Notes: generated by a model from the letters alone, not told the origin. DNA of 64,000 bases from Pegoplata infirma (GCA_963921195.1 OY992540.1:8297266-8361265); one strand, 5' to 3'. Shown: positions 21,183 through 32,506, numbered from the stretch's first letter. Made by a program: numbers and translations.

Positions 21183-22123
21183 CACAGGCACACAAAAAGA
21201 AAAAAGTGTCCGGACCCAGAGGGTAGACCCAGTTATTTCTAGGTTTTTGGGGTCGCTGAATCCGAATATGCCCATAGAAATTCATTTCAATTGCCAGTTT
21301 TTCCCCTACCGCCCCCCTATAACCCCCCGGAGGATTGACTTTTAAATCTCATACAAACTTAAAATTAATGTGTACTTTTATGTTTTTTTGACAGCTAAAC
21401 CCTAAAATGACAACAAAAAAATTATGTGACCCTTCCCTCAACCCCTAGTACGTTCTTACAACCCCCTGAAAGGCGATGAATTTTGAGTGTTCATAAAAAA
21501 CCAATATGCATATGGATTTCTATGTTTCTTGGACCGCTAAAACCGAATATGACTACAAAAAATGTATAATACCCCTCCCTCACTCTCTAGCACCCATTAC
21601 TATGCTCTATAGGGGATTTAATTTTGAAATTTACCTTCATAATTATTTTAGTCTACATCCTAAGTTTTATTGAAAATTTCCAAATAAAATCACCTATAGG
21701 GGGTGGAAATGTGTGTTAGGGAGTGAGGGAGGGGTATTATACATTTTTCGAAGTCATATTTGGTTTTAGTGACACAAAAAACGTAGAAATCCATATACAT
21801 CTTGATTTTTTACGAACACTCAAAATTCATCCCCTTTCAGGGGATTGTAAGGGCGTGATAGGGGTTGAGGGAAGGGTCACATAATTTTTTTGTTATCATT
21901 TTAGGGTTTAGCTGCCAAAAGAACATAAAAGTACACATTAATTTTAAGTTTGTATGACAGTTAAAAGTCAATCCTCCGGGGGGTTATAGGGGGGCGGTAG
22001 GGGAAAAACTGGCAATTTAAATGATTTTTTATGGGCATATTCGGATTCAGCGACCCCAAAAACCTAGAAATAACTGGGTCTACCCTCTGGGTCTGGACAC
22101 TTTTTTTTTTTTGTGTGCCTGTG
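21183..22123. repeat. 941-bp palindromic element (family FB-2), copy 1
   Basis: Ends CACAGGCACACAAAAAG and TTTTTGTGTGCCTGTG are inverted. The arms (GACCCAGAGGGTAGACCCAG, GGGGTCGCTGAATCCG, ACCGCCCCCCTATAACCCCC) mirror each other to an axis near 21653. TAA lies on both sides (21180-21182, 22124-22126), consistent with a 3-bp TSD. A second copy is at 37706-38638 and a half copy at 38951-39173. Frames spanning the arms are mirror translations and not genes. Confidence 0.88.
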
Positions 22124-22149
22124 TAATTTTTAAACTAACACAACATAAA

Positions 22150-22232
22150 ATAATATTTCAACTTATGCATTTTTTTTAATGCATATTTTAAATTTCTTGC
22201 GCATATTTTCGATTTTTTAGTGCTTGAAAATC
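22150..22232 (+). mobile_element. Right-end fragment of the TAGGGATGAGATTT hAT MITE
   Basis: TTAATGCATATTTTAAATTT...GCGCATATTTTCGATTTTTTAGTGC...TGAAAATCTCATCC matches the last 80 bp of the family at 4240-4320 and 23080-23162. The left part and TSD are missing. From 22233 to 22590 only A+T-rich text is seen, with one CCCGAGTAAAAA motif (22335) like the ends of 39947-43287. Confidence 0.7.
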
Positions 22233-22598
22233 TCATCCATATTTATTAAATAAAATGATAAACAAAATTGCGAAATACACTGTAGTAAATTTCACAGAAA
22301 TACTGGTAAAAAAGAAAAAAAAAAAAGTGACTTCCCGAGTAAAAAAAATATATATGTAATTATAAATTTTTATATCCTCCACTGCACAGAGGGCCAGACA
22401 GATCGATTTGTAAATTCTCAAAAAATGTTTACCAGTTTGTTGGGCATATATAGAAGCAGGTTTTCTGAACTTATCTTTATGATCCAACTACACCATTTCC
22501 TTTGACAGGTCTTCAAAGTTAAAAAAGTTGAAAAAAAAAAAATTTGTAAGTGGAGAAACTTTTTTTTTTTTTTTGTACACATTTCTATTGCTAATGAT

Positions 22599-23162
22599 TA
22601 GGGATGAGATTTCCATGCAAATGCATGTTTTTTGTCGAAAGACTTAAAACGATATCGACCAATTATCTTTAAGAATCAAGAAATTTGCATTAAAATGGCA
22701 TCGATTTGTTTTTGCATATTTTGCATATTTTAGTGAAAATGCATATTTTTGCATATTTTCATTTTAAATACATATTTTGTGCATATTTCCAACTTTTAAG
22801 TGCATATTTTGACATAAATTAGCAAAAACACAAATTGAAATTTATTTTTTTAAAAAATTTTTAAATTTTAAAAATTTATTTTGAAAATAAGAAAAATTAT
22901 TTTTTTTCTTCTTATTTTTTTTTTATAGATTTTCTTAATTTCTAACAAAATCTTACTTGTATAAAGTTTTAAATGTTACTTTTTAAACCTGGCGTTATTT
23001 TTTGCTTTTTGAGAAGTTTTTCCTATGAAAACAAGATTTTTATTGTACACATTTTTTTTTTAGTGCATATTTTATGGTTTTTTAGTGCATATTTTGAATT
23101 TTTTTAGCGCATATTTTAAGCGCATATTTTCGATTTTTTAGTGCATGAAAATCTCATCCCTA
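22599..23162. mobile_element. hAT-type MITE (TAGGGATGAGATTT family), 564 bp
   Basis: TIRs TAGGGATGAGATTTCCATGCA-type and TGCATGAAAATCTCATCCCTA; perfect TSD CTAATGAT at 22591-22598 and 23163-23170. The interior is dense in GCATATTTT motifs near both ends. It is an uninterrupted version of the nested copy at 1937-4320. Confidence 0.95.
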
Positions 23163-23170
23163 CTAATGAT

Positions 23171-23859
23171 CAACTTTTAATTTGCAGGGTTCACCCTTAT
23201 ATATTTGTATTTGTAACGAAAATAATATGGAAAAATATAACTCATTTGCCTGGCAGCAATTCGCGTTTTTTTGTGAAAAAAGTTATAATTTTTTAACTAT
23301 TTACCTCGTGCCGAAAAAATCCTCAGCGATCCTCAGTTCGATACAATCGGTCTATATTTTTTTTTTGATATAGACTGGATCCATATCTTTCGAAAAAAGT
23401 TGCCCAAACTTGCTCAAAATGATAAATGGCAAAATTACAGCTACATATGCAGTGGTCCGACATTTGTTTAAAAAAAAAATAATTTAACCCAAAATAATGT
23501 TTTACGGCTTGAATAGTTTTTTTTATCGTCAGAGAGTGCCATAAGTGTAGGAAAAAAAATTATTTACATTTCTAGTTTTTTTGTAGAATTATGGAAAATA
23601 TCAGTTACACCATTTCCAATTAAAGTCAAAGATTTTTTATTGAATTTCCAAAATAAAGAAAAAAAAGTGAATAATTTGTCGTCACCATTTCCAAAAGCTT
23701 TTCTGAGACTAAGTAAGTCATTTACACCATTTCCATATTTATATCAAAAATTTAAAAAAATATATATAAAAATTATGTGCGTAGATTTAACTTCAGACAC
23801 TCTTAATACTTTTAAAACTAATTTTTAGTTATATCAGACAAAGTTAAAAAATCTAGCCG
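23171..23859. other. Unassigned A+T-rich DNA
   Basis: No element ends or coding motifs. TTACACCATTTCCA recurs at 23604 and 23729, hinting at weak internal repetition. Confidence 0.35.
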
Positions 23860-24535
23860 CCATATTGTTTCCGCCATATTGAATTTTATCAGTTCGATTT
23901 TAAGATAACAGACCCGGAAATTAAATAGGACACATTTTTAGCTAGCTCCAACAAAGAAAAGGAATATAACTGTTTTTTAATTACTTGTAACAAACTTTAC
24001 TAAGCATATTTGGTCCGCCATTTTGTTTTTAAAAATTCGGAGTAAAAATTCTTATTCAGTAACTCCAACCCCCGCATAAAACTAAATTTGAGTTCAAGCG
24101 GACAATTTTCTAAAAAAAATTTTCCGCCATATTGGATCCGCCATTTTGATTTTTTTTTTGTTTTTAGCTAAATTTTGAAATCAGCGACCCTGAAATACTC
24201 TAGAAGCACATTTTTAGCCGGATCCAACAATGATAAAGACTTTTGGCCGGAGTTGAATCATTCTTTAAACTTTAAGAAGCATATATAATCTGCCATTTTG
24301 TTTTTCAAAATTCGGAGTAAAAATTCTTATTCAGTAACTCCAACCCCCGCATAAAACAAAATTTGAGTTCAAGCGGACAATTAAAAAAAAAAATGTCCGC
24401 CATATTGGATCCGCACTTTGATTTTTTTGGTTTTTAGCTAAATTTTGAAATCAGCGACCTCGAATTCCTCTAGAAGCACATTTTCAGACGGATCCAACAA
24501 CGATAAAGACTTTTGGCCGGAATTGGATCATGCTG
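23860..24535. repeat. Tandem repeat, unit about 264 bp
   Basis: CGGAGTAAAAATTCTTATTC...CCAACCCCCGCATAAAAC occurs at 24048 and 24312. The unit also contains GTCCGCCATATTGGATCCGC, GAAATCAGCGACC and AGACTTTTGGCCGGA. A more diverged partial unit starts at 23860. Copies differ by roughly 10 percent by eye. Function unknown. It is probably part of an unrecognised element. Confidence 0.85.
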
Positions 24536-24565
24536 GCCCTGTGCGCACTGATGTGGTAGATTAAT

Positions 24566-24640
24566 AGATGTCATTCCGTTTGTTTCACCTCGAAATATTG
24601 GTCAAGGACCCAATAAAGTGAATATATTCAAAAGTAAATA
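24566..24640 (+). mobile_element. DINE-like 5' fragment
   Basis: ATGTCATTCCGTTTGTTTCACC, CGAAATATTGGTCAAGGACCC and AATAAAGTGAATATATTC match positions just after the 5' hairpin in the copy at 15508. The rest is missing. Confidence 0.65.
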
Positions 24641-25929
24641 TTTTTAAGTAATTTCGATTTTTATTTTTTTAAATATCATACCATTTTTGGAGAGAGGGTT
24701 GGCCCTGTTGAAGAAGAAACCCTCTTATAAATAATTAATTAAAACTTTTAAAAAATTTTCCAATTCCAGAAAAAAACTTTTTTTTTTTTGATTTTTTTTT
24801 ATTAAAAAACTTTATTTGAAATTTTGTTATTCAACTATGTAGTTTTTCTAAAAAAGTTGCCATTTTTGCATCAAATTATATAAAATTGTAGTCAAGTCAC
24901 AAAAAATTATATCAAAATTAAGCAATTATATACGGTTTTATCGACTCATTTTTCGCATCAAATTCTATGAGGACATATCGTCGCTGCGCCTAAAAATGGA
25001 GTCATGTGTTAAACATTTTTTTTTTTTAAGAGTCCCAAGAAACACCGAATTTGGTTTTTTCGCGGTACTTTTATGAAAAAAGCTTGACATAAATATTCAA
25101 CCAATATTACAAATTTCATGTTGATTAAAAGTTGACTTCTAAAAAGTTCTCCGAAAGGACCAAATAAGGCTGTTTCTTGAGCCTCTTTGAAAAAAATTGA
25201 AAAACACATGACACAAGATATATGATGTCTTTATATATTTAAATATTAACATATATAATCTTTTTTACGCGGGTTATAAATATTATAGCACAAAATCTTT
25301 ATTCACAGAATTTCCCCTTAAGATAGTTGATTAAATATTTCCTTATATTAAACCATAAATTCCATAAATTCGAGATAAAATAAATATAGTACAAGACTAT
25401 TTAAAATTTCAAGAATTTCAATATAAAACATCTGTTCCAGACATACATGTGAACTAACAACGTCACTTGTAAAAAGTTCATATTAAAAATATTAATATGA
25501 CCTCTTGTTTACGCATAAAAAAAATATACTTTTTATGAGCATTTTTAAAAAATATTGTAAATGTTCCTGACAGCGCAGCCCGGGGCATAAAATTATGTTT
25601 TGTTAAGAGTTATTAGTTAACCAATATTATTGTTAGTATTGTGCTTTTAAAGAAAACTTGTAGACAAAAAAAATAAAACAAATTAAAACGTTAGTTTCGA
25701 CATGACCATTTCTAAGTGTATTTTTAAAAATTATCAATTGTATTTCAGAACGAAATCAATTGTAGTTCAAAACTTATTAAATTAGTTAAACACTTACTGG
25801 ATAATATATTTAGTGAAACTAGACACTAAATGTAGTAAAACTGCATTAACAGTTATTCTTTTCGTGATCCTGTTTCCTTTTAAAAGGACTTCAAAGTTTT
25901 AGATGATTAAATTTTATAAAATATTTTTT
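24641..25929. other. Unassigned A+T-rich DNA
   Basis: No gene or element ends. The segment 25800-25890 is the reverse complement of 32125-32200, so at least part of it is repetitive. The 66-codon minus-strand frame at 25009 has no motif. Confidence 0.4.
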
Positions 25930-25933
25930 TTAA

Positions 25934-26062
25934 ACATGATAATGTTTTTAGGCTGGTGTCTAATTTTAAAATTGTTGCAGGACGCCACCTCAGTTTGACT
26001 ATATAAGCTAACAATTAACGAAAAAGAAAACAATAATTACTATTATCATTTTCTTAAAACCA
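25934..26062 (+). mobile_element. CATCAA-array element copy 4, left part
   Basis: AACATGATAATGTTTTTAGG...GGACGCCACCTCAGTTTGAC...TTCTTAAAACCAA matches copies 3 and 5. It is interrupted after AAAACCAA by the 26063-30684 insertion and continues at 30685 (AATTTTAATATCTTGGATTTG). Confidence 0.8.
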
Positions 26063-26169
26063 ACAAGTAAGAAAGCTATATTCGGCTGTGCCGAATCTTT
26101 AAATACCCTCCACCAATGTAATGATTTAAAAAACAAAAAAGTTTGATTTATTTATACCTCAGGAAATAA

Positions 26170-27310
26170 AAAAGTACCAAAAAGTATACTTCCGGTACTT
26201 TTAATAAAAGGTACTTTTTATAAAAGGTACCTTTAATGAAAGCTACTTTTAATAAAAGGTACTTTTTATAAAGGGTACTTTTTATAAAGGGTACTTTTTA
26301 TAAAGGGTACTTTTTATAAAAGGTACTTTTTATAAAAGGTACTTTTTTATAAAAGGTACTTTTTTATAAAAGGTACTTTTTTTAAAAGGTACTTTTTATA
26401 AAAGGTACTTTTTATAAAAGGTTCTTTTTATAAAAGGTACTTTTTATAAAAGGTACTTTTATAAAGGGTACTTTTTATAAAGGGTACTTTTTATAAAAGG
26501 TACTTTGTACTTTGGTACTTTTTATAAAAAGTTATTTTATAAAAGGTACTTTTTATAAAAGGTACTTTTTATAAAAGGTACTTTTTATAAAAGGTACTTT
26601 TTATAAAAGGTACTTTTTATAAAAGGTACCTTTTATATTTTTTTTATTTTTTTTATAAAAGGTACTTTTTATAAAAGGTACTTTTTATAAAAGGTACTTT
26701 TTTATAAAAGGTACTTTTTTTAAAAGGTACTTTTTATAAAAGGTACTTTTTATAAAAGGTTCTTTTTATAAAAGGTACTTTTTATAAAAGGTACTTTTAT
26801 AAAGGGTACTTTTTATTAAGGGTACTTTTTATAAAAGGTACTTTGTACTTTGGTACTTTTTATAAAAAGTTATTTTATAAAAGGTACTTTTTATAAAAGG
26901 TACTTTTTATAAAAGCTACTTTTTATAAAAGGTACTTTTTATAAAAGGTACTTTTTATAAAAGGAACTTTTTATAAAAGGTACTTTTTATAAAAGGTACT
27001 TTTTATAAAAGGTACTTTTTATAAAAGGTACTTTTTATAAAAGGTACTTTTTATAAAAGGTACTTTTTATTAAAGGTACTTTTTATAAAAGGTACTTTTT
27101 TAAAAGCTACTTTTTATAAAAGCTACTTTTTATAAAAGCTACTTTTTATAAAAGGTACTTTTTATAAAAGGTACTTTTTATAAAAGGAACTTTTTATAAA
27201 AGGTACTTTTTATAAAAGGTACTTTTTATAAAAGGTACTTTTTATAAATGGTACTTTTTATAAAGGAACCTTTTATAAAAGGTACTTTTTAAAAAAGGTA
27301 CTTTTTGAAA
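26170..27310 (+). repeat. Minisatellite GGTACTTTTTATAAAA, about 16-bp unit
   Basis: Around 65 units of GGTACTTTTTATAAAA with sparse variants (GGTTC, GCTAC, AAAGGG). A distinctive run of variants (GGTTCTTTTT, ACTTTTATAAAGGG, GGTACTTTGTACTTTGGTAC, AAAAAGTTATTTTA) occurs at 26360-26540 and again at 26698-26880, so a block of about 338 bp was duplicated. Every unit contains TATAAAA. No coding capacity. Confidence 0.97.
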
Positions 27311-28258
27311 ACGGTACAGAATTTTCAGAAAGTACTTGTTCCAGAATGTTTTATTTCACTAAAGGATCCTCATTTTAAATTTCAAGTTTGAATAACCATT
27401 ATTTCAGTAAATAAAAAAAAGTACCAAAAGTACTTTTTTACCCATTTTACCCCCCTAGAATCAACATTGGCAAAACCCGAGCCTTGGTGAATCTTTTTTC
27501 CGGAAGGTGAACTGACATTGCAAATTTCAATTTTCTAGTGCCATTATTTAAGGAAATATAAAATGTAACAAAAGTACAAATTTTTACCCTTTTTACCCTA
27601 TTAGAAACATCATTCGCAAAAACCAAGTCCATGGGGATCTATATTCCGGGAGGTGAACATACAGTCCAAATTTCAAGTCTATGTGACAATTTTTTAAGGA
27701 AATATAAAAGGTACAAAAAGTACAGATTTTTTCCCTTTTTACCCCCTTAGAATCAACATTGGCAATAATCCAGCAGTACTGGATCTATATTCCAGGATGT
27801 AAACAAACTGTCCAAATTTCAAGTTTCTATGACCATTCTTTCAGGAGATATAAAAAGCACCAAAAGTACAGTTTTTTACCCTTTTGACCCCCTTAGAATC
27901 AACACTGGAAAAAATCCAGCCGTAATGGATCTATATTCCGGGAGGTGAATATACAGTCCAAATCTCAAGTCTCTATGATCATTATATCAGGAGATTTAAA
28001 AACTACCAAAAGTACAGTTTTTTACCCTTTTTACCCCCTTAGAATCAACATTGGCCAAACTCCAGCCATAGTGGATCTATATTGCGGGAGGTGAACATAC
28101 AGTCCAAATTTCAAGTCTCTATGACCATTATATCTGGAGATATAAAAAGTACCAAAAGTAAAATTTTTACCCTTTTTACCCCCTTAGAATCAACATTGGC
28201 AAAAATCCAGCCTTAGTGGATCTTTATTCCTACAGTCCCAATTTCAAGTCTCTAACTT
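27311..28258 (+). repeat. Tandem repeat, unit about 147 bp, six copies
   Basis: The landmark CCCCCTTAGAATCAACATTGG or a variant recurs near 27452, 27599, 27740, 27890, 28035 and 28183. Each unit also holds ATCCAGCC, GGATCTATATTCCGGGAGGTG, CAGTCCAAATTTCAAGTCTC and AAAAGTACCAAAAGTACA. The ACCAAAAGTAC segment may have seeded the neighbouring GGTACTTTT minisatellite. From 28259 to 28663 lies CAGTCAGTCAC...TTTTATATATAAAGAT and further A+T-rich text without genes. Confidence 0.93.
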
Positions 28259-28663
28259 CAGCGGTTTGGGCTGGGCGATGATGAATGGGTATGTCAGTCA
28301 GTCACATTACTCTTTTATATATAAAGATTTTCCGGATTTGGGCGATTTTTGCCATAAAGTTTATTTCTGTCTTTTATTATTTAACAAAATTATTTTTTTT
28401 TTTAATGAAAATATTTTTTTTTTAAGAAATCTGAACAAAATTGAATTTTGGCGATATTTTACATCCGATTTTGCGACAAACCAAAAAAAAAAGTCTGGCA
28501 ACCCCGTTAATATGACGAATCAAAAAATGGACACACACACGTACATAAAAATAACTCAATTTTTTTATTATTACTTAACGAACTTTTTTTTTTTATTAAA
28601 TTTAGATTTTGTTTTACATATTTTAAAGTTTTTTTGTAAAGATTTTTTTCTTTTTCTCCGTTT

Positions 28664-29347
28664 TTTATACCCTCCACTCTAGTGATAGAGGGTATATATA
28701 AGTTTGTCATTCCGTTTGTAACTCATCGAAATATCGGTCTGGGACCCCATAAAGTATATATATTCATGATGCCCGATCGATTTTAAGACATTCTAGCGAT
28801 GTCCGTCTGTCCGTCTGTCCGTCTGTCCGTCTGTCCGTCTGTCCGTCTGTCCGTCTGTCCGTCTGTCCGTCTGTCTGTCTGTCTGTGGAAAATGCTCTCG
28901 CGGACAAAATATTGCACAGAGATGACTGAAACTTAACATATATATTGGAAGTTCTCCCGAGAAGTTTGGTATTGCATTTGAGCGATATCGGTTCAGCGGT
29001 TCAAAAGTTATGAACGAAAATGTAAGCACACCTCAAAAATTCTAGTACATTCAACATAACCTAAAAATACAAAATGCTCTAATTCGGCTTCTGGTTGACA
29101 TATGTGAACATAATTGAACACCAAATGGTATTTAAACAAGTACGAACATATTTTTTTTAAAAAAAAAGAAAAAAATCGCGGATTTTTTTTTTTTACCAAA
29201 TTTTTTTTCGCGGAAATTTTTTTTCATTTTTTTTTTTTTTTCAAAAGTAATTTCCTTTTAAATAAAGTTTTTTGCAATAATCTTTTTGAAATTGTGGAGG
29301 GTTTCACTACATTCGGCAAGGCCGAATTTAACTTTTTTACTTGTTTT
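28664..29347 (+). mobile_element. INE-1/DINE-1-like element, subfamily C
   Basis: 5' hairpin TATACCCTCCACTCTAGTGATAGAGGGTATA, TTTGTCATTCCGTTTGTAAC, GACCCCATAAAGTATATATA, GTCCGTCT microsatellite (28800-28886), GCGGTTCAAAAGTTATGAAC, then GGAGGGTTTCAC, hairpin TTCGGCAAGGCCGAA (29312-29326) and ACTTGTTTT. It is nearly identical to 49777-50427, apart from microsatellite length and small indels. No genes. Confidence 0.8.
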
Positions 29348-29588
29348 TTTTTCATTTCCGTATTCTTTGTTATGTATCTACACAAAATATGAGTTAATTT
29401 AGGGTTATGTTGAAAATACATAAGACTTTTTCCAGAAATTCACTCATAACTTTTAAAATACTTAACCGATTTCAAAAAAAAAATACATCAGTTTCTTCCT
29501 GGATAAATTCCGCAACTTTTGGTACCCCAAGCGTTTAAATCGGTTCCGGATTATTGCCAAAAACGTGATTTCAACAGACAGACAGACG

Positions 29589-29623
<35 letters not shown>

Positions 29624-30684
29624 GGACATCGTTAGATCGATTTAAAATCGATCAAGGATCATGAATATATATACTTTAGACTCGGTCGACCATAAAGGAG
29701 AAAAAAAAAGTTCCCATTGTGCGGGCTTAATTTTAAAGCTTACCTCGAAAAAGTTCCATAGCCAAAATATTAGATTTTTAGGTCGCGATTTGGTACCGCC
29801 GAAATCGTTTTTTGTTCATAGCTTTGTCAGTTGATGTCCGATCGTTTAAAAAAAAAAATTGTTAGAAAGTCCTCAGCGAGTACTAAAGTTGACTCATATC
29901 TGGTTTTAACCTCAGAAGTCATCTTCTTGTTATGATTGTTAGTTTCTCATCTTTCTACCCAATTAAATGATTTTTATTTTTCCATTAAATTATAGCACTA
30001 AAAAATTCATGAAATTCTTCCCTTGGAAGTATCCAGTTAAATTTATTAACAAAAAAGTTGCATTTGATTTAAGATTTTCATATACAATATAAAGAAAATT
30101 AGAAAAAACACTTGTTATTATGCCTTTAAACTATACTTAATTTTTTTAGTTTGTATTTAAATACATACGAACAAGTGTTTTAAATCTTTTTCTATGGAAA
30201 TTTAAAATTGAATGTAACTTTTTTGTTAATTAATTTAAGAGGGTACTTCTAAGGGAAGAATTTCATGAATTTTTTAATGCTATAATTTAATGGAAAAATA
30301 AAAATCATTTAGGTGGGTAGAAAGCTGAGAAACTAACACTCATGACACGAAGATGAGCTCAGATGTCAAAACCAGATATGGGTCAAATTTAGTACTCGCG
30401 AAGGACTTTCAAACAAATTTTTTTTTAAAACGATCGGACATCAAATGACAAAGTTATGAACAAATAACGATTTCGGCGGTACCAAATCGCGACCTAAAAA
30501 TCTTATATTTTGGCTATGGAACTTTTTCGAGGTAAGCTTTAAAATTAAGCCCGCACAATGGGAACTTTTTTTTTCGACCCGGTCTAATATACTTTATGGG
30601 GTCCTAAACCAATATTTCAATGTGTTACATGCGGAATGACAAACTTATATATACCCTCTATCACCAGAGTGGAGGGTATAAAAA
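29348..30684 (-). mobile_element. INE-1/DINE-1-like element, inverted, split by a palindromic MITE
   Basis: The reverse GACGGACAGACAG tract (29577-29628) is followed by GATCCTTGATC..., ATGAATATATATACTT, an interruption at 29677-30586, then ATACTTTATGGGGTCCTAAACC, GGAATGACAAACTTATATATACCC and the 5' hairpin ending at 30680. It lies back-to-back with the copy at 28664-29347, and the 3' hairpin is not obvious. Confidence 0.7.
29677..30586. mobile_element. 910-bp palindromic MITE with 8-bp TSD
   Basis: Ends TAGACTCGGTCGA and TCGACCCGGTCTA are inverted, and the arms mirror each other for about 400 bp (GTTCCCATTGTGCGGGCTTA, AGGTCGCGATTTGGTACCGC, GATGTCCGATCGTTT) to an axis near 30130. The TSD is ATATACTT (29669-29676, 30587-30594). 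Removal restores ATATACTTTATGGGGTCC of the DINE-like host. No coding sequence. The 8-bp TSD suggests hAT. Confidence 0.93.
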
Positions 30685-31810
30685 TTTTAATATCTTGGAT
30701 TTGTAAGTTGGATAATAATTCACTTCGTGGTGAACAAAACCGTTTTTTACCAGCTGGTGAATAAAAAGTAACATAATTATTTTTCAAAAAAAAAAAAATT
30801 TTTTTCATCAAAATTTTTTTGTCATAAATTTTTTTCTTTCATTAATTTTTTTTTTTCATCAATTTTTTTTTTTCATCAAATTTTTTTGTTATCAAATTTT
30901 TTTTTTTTGTTTTTATCAATTTTTTTTCCACCAAATTTTTTTTCCATCAATTTTTTGTTTTTTTTTTCATAAATTTTTTTTTTTCATCACAACTTTTTTT
31001 ACATAATTTTTTTTTTTTTCATAAATTTTTTTTTTTCATATTTTTTTTTTTTTTTTTAATAAATTTTATTTTTTCATCAAACTTATTTTTTCATAATTTT
31101 TTTTTTTAATTTTTTTTTATTAATTTTTTTTTATTAATTTTTTTTTTTCATCAATTTTTTTTTCATCAAATTTTTTTTTCATTAAATTTTTTTTTTCATC
31201 AATTTTTTTTTAATTAATTTTTTTTTTCATCAAATTTTTTTTTTCATCAAAATGTTTTTTCATAACTTTTTTATCATATTTTTTCATCAAATTTTTTATT
31301 ATCAATTTTTTTCTAACCAAAAAAATTTTTTTTTTCATAAATTTTTTTTTAGATCAAAAAATTTTTCTTTTCATCAAAAAAATTCATCAAAAACTTTTTT
31401 TCATCAAATTTTTTTTAACATAATTTTGTTTTTCGTGAAAAAAATGTTTTTTACCAAAACTACTTTTTCACCAAGTCTTAGCTTTTAGCATAAAAATTTT
31501 CCATTTGTTTATCAACATAAAACAAGTGAGAGTGGTATATTGTTGGGTGCCGAATCTTTTATACTCTCCAAAATGTAAAAACACATTTTTGCACTTACTT
31601 TTGCACTCACTTACGAAATGTACTGCTCTTTTGTTTTTTTAATGGGGACCTCGACTGATATTTCAATTCGTTTTGCATGGAATAGCAAAGCAATATAACA
31701 TTATTTTTTCTAAAAAAAACTTTGCTTTGGCAAGTACACCCAAATCTTCCGCAAAACATTATCATGATTTAATGTTTTGAGCAAGAGTACAAAATTCGCA
31801 GGCATTTTTA
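30685..31810 (+). mobile_element. CATCAA-array element copy 4, right part
   Basis: It resumes at AATTTTAATATCTTGG, then dyads CACTTCGTGGTGAACAA and CCAGCTGGTGAATAAAA (30721-30767), array (30790-31412), AACATAATTTTGTTTTTCGTG, CAAAACTACTTTTTCACCAAG, GCCGAATCTTTTATACTCTCC, GACCTCGACTGATATTTC and GCAAGTACACCCAAATCTTC. The block order is identical to copy 3. Confidence 0.8.
30790..31412 (+). repeat. CATCAA-type minisatellite array
   Basis: Long array of CATCAA/CATAAA plus T runs, more irregular than copy 3. No coding function. Confidence 0.9.
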
Positions 31811-31814
31811 TTTT

Positions 31815-32099
31815 TGTACTTGTCCTAGGATGCCACTAATGATAGCAAATGAAAGAGGAGGATATCCCCTAATTTTCCTATATTATTATTTTTACATATC
31901 AAAAAAAATGACATACGTCCTCTCAAAAATGTATCCTTTAATATCATTCAATATTGTTTAACAAAATATTTTGATAAAGTTTTAAAATCAATTCATTCAC
32001 ATCCTTTTATTCTGATATAGCAAAATAAAAAAAATGTAAAAGTTACGGGAGATCTTCCTCTTTTATTTGTTATCACCAGTGTCACTTCAGGATAAGTAC
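31815..32099. repeat. Foldback MITE-like inverted repeat, 285 bp
   Basis: TTGTACTTGTCCTAGGATGCC...AATGAAAGAGGAGGATATCCC pairs imperfectly with GGGAGATCTTCCTCTTTTATT...CACTTCAGGATAAGTACAA. It sits at the 3' edge of CATCAA copy 4. No clear TSD. Confidence 0.7.
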
Positions 32100-32506
32100 A
32101 AATAATTCAGAAATATTTTACAAAAAGGAAATAGGATCACGAAATGACTGTAAATGCAGTTTTACTCCATTTGATATCTACTTTCAGACGTATATCATCC
32201 GGTTTATGTTTAGTATTGGCTGTCGGACGGTGTTATCAGTGCTGTGTAGGTAATTTATCAAGCTTTAATTTAAGCTAAATGGTGTTCAGATTGAGTAAAT
32301 ATTAAATGTGCTATTAGGGCCGAAATAAAAATAAAAATTATTGAAAGACCATTTTTAAAAAATATTTCAAAGCTGATCTTTTTCAAGCTCAAACATTAAA
32401 AATTTTAAAAATAGTCAAATAGTTTATATTCAGTCATCAACTTTAGTATTGACCTAAGCAAAAATTATTCGGCAGTTTTTGACCTCCAATTCTTTTTCTG
32501 AAGGCC
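32100..32506. other. Unassigned DNA, partly an inverted copy of 25800-25890
   Basis: ACAAAAAGGAAATAGGATCACGA...AATGCAGTTTTACTCCATTTG is the reverse complement of 25806-25880 with several differences. Nothing else is recognisable. Confidence 0.55.

Larger units (their letters stand above)
26063..30684 (-). mobile_element. 4.6-kb composite insertion bounded by DINE-like ends
   Basis: It begins CAAGTAAGAAAGCTATATTCGG with hairpin TTCGGCTGTGCCGAA, which is a DINE-like 3' end in reverse. It ends ATATACCCTCTATCACCAGAGTGGAGGGTATA, a DINE-like 5' end in reverse. Sister copies of the host (20205-20225, 63014-63035) show the empty site AAAACCAAAA. The insertion contains a minisatellite, a 147-bp tandem array and two further DINE-like copies. 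No TSD is visible, which suits Helentron-type insertion. It may be a single expanded element or several successive insertions. Confidence 0.6.

Noticed and set aside
21025..21345. 106-codon frame joining the CATCAA tail and FB-2
   Set aside because: It crosses the boundary of a transposed palindrome and has no recognisable motif.
26170..27310. CRISPR-like regular array
   Set aside because: Units are directly adjacent without unique spacers, and the context is eukaryotic. It is a minisatellite.
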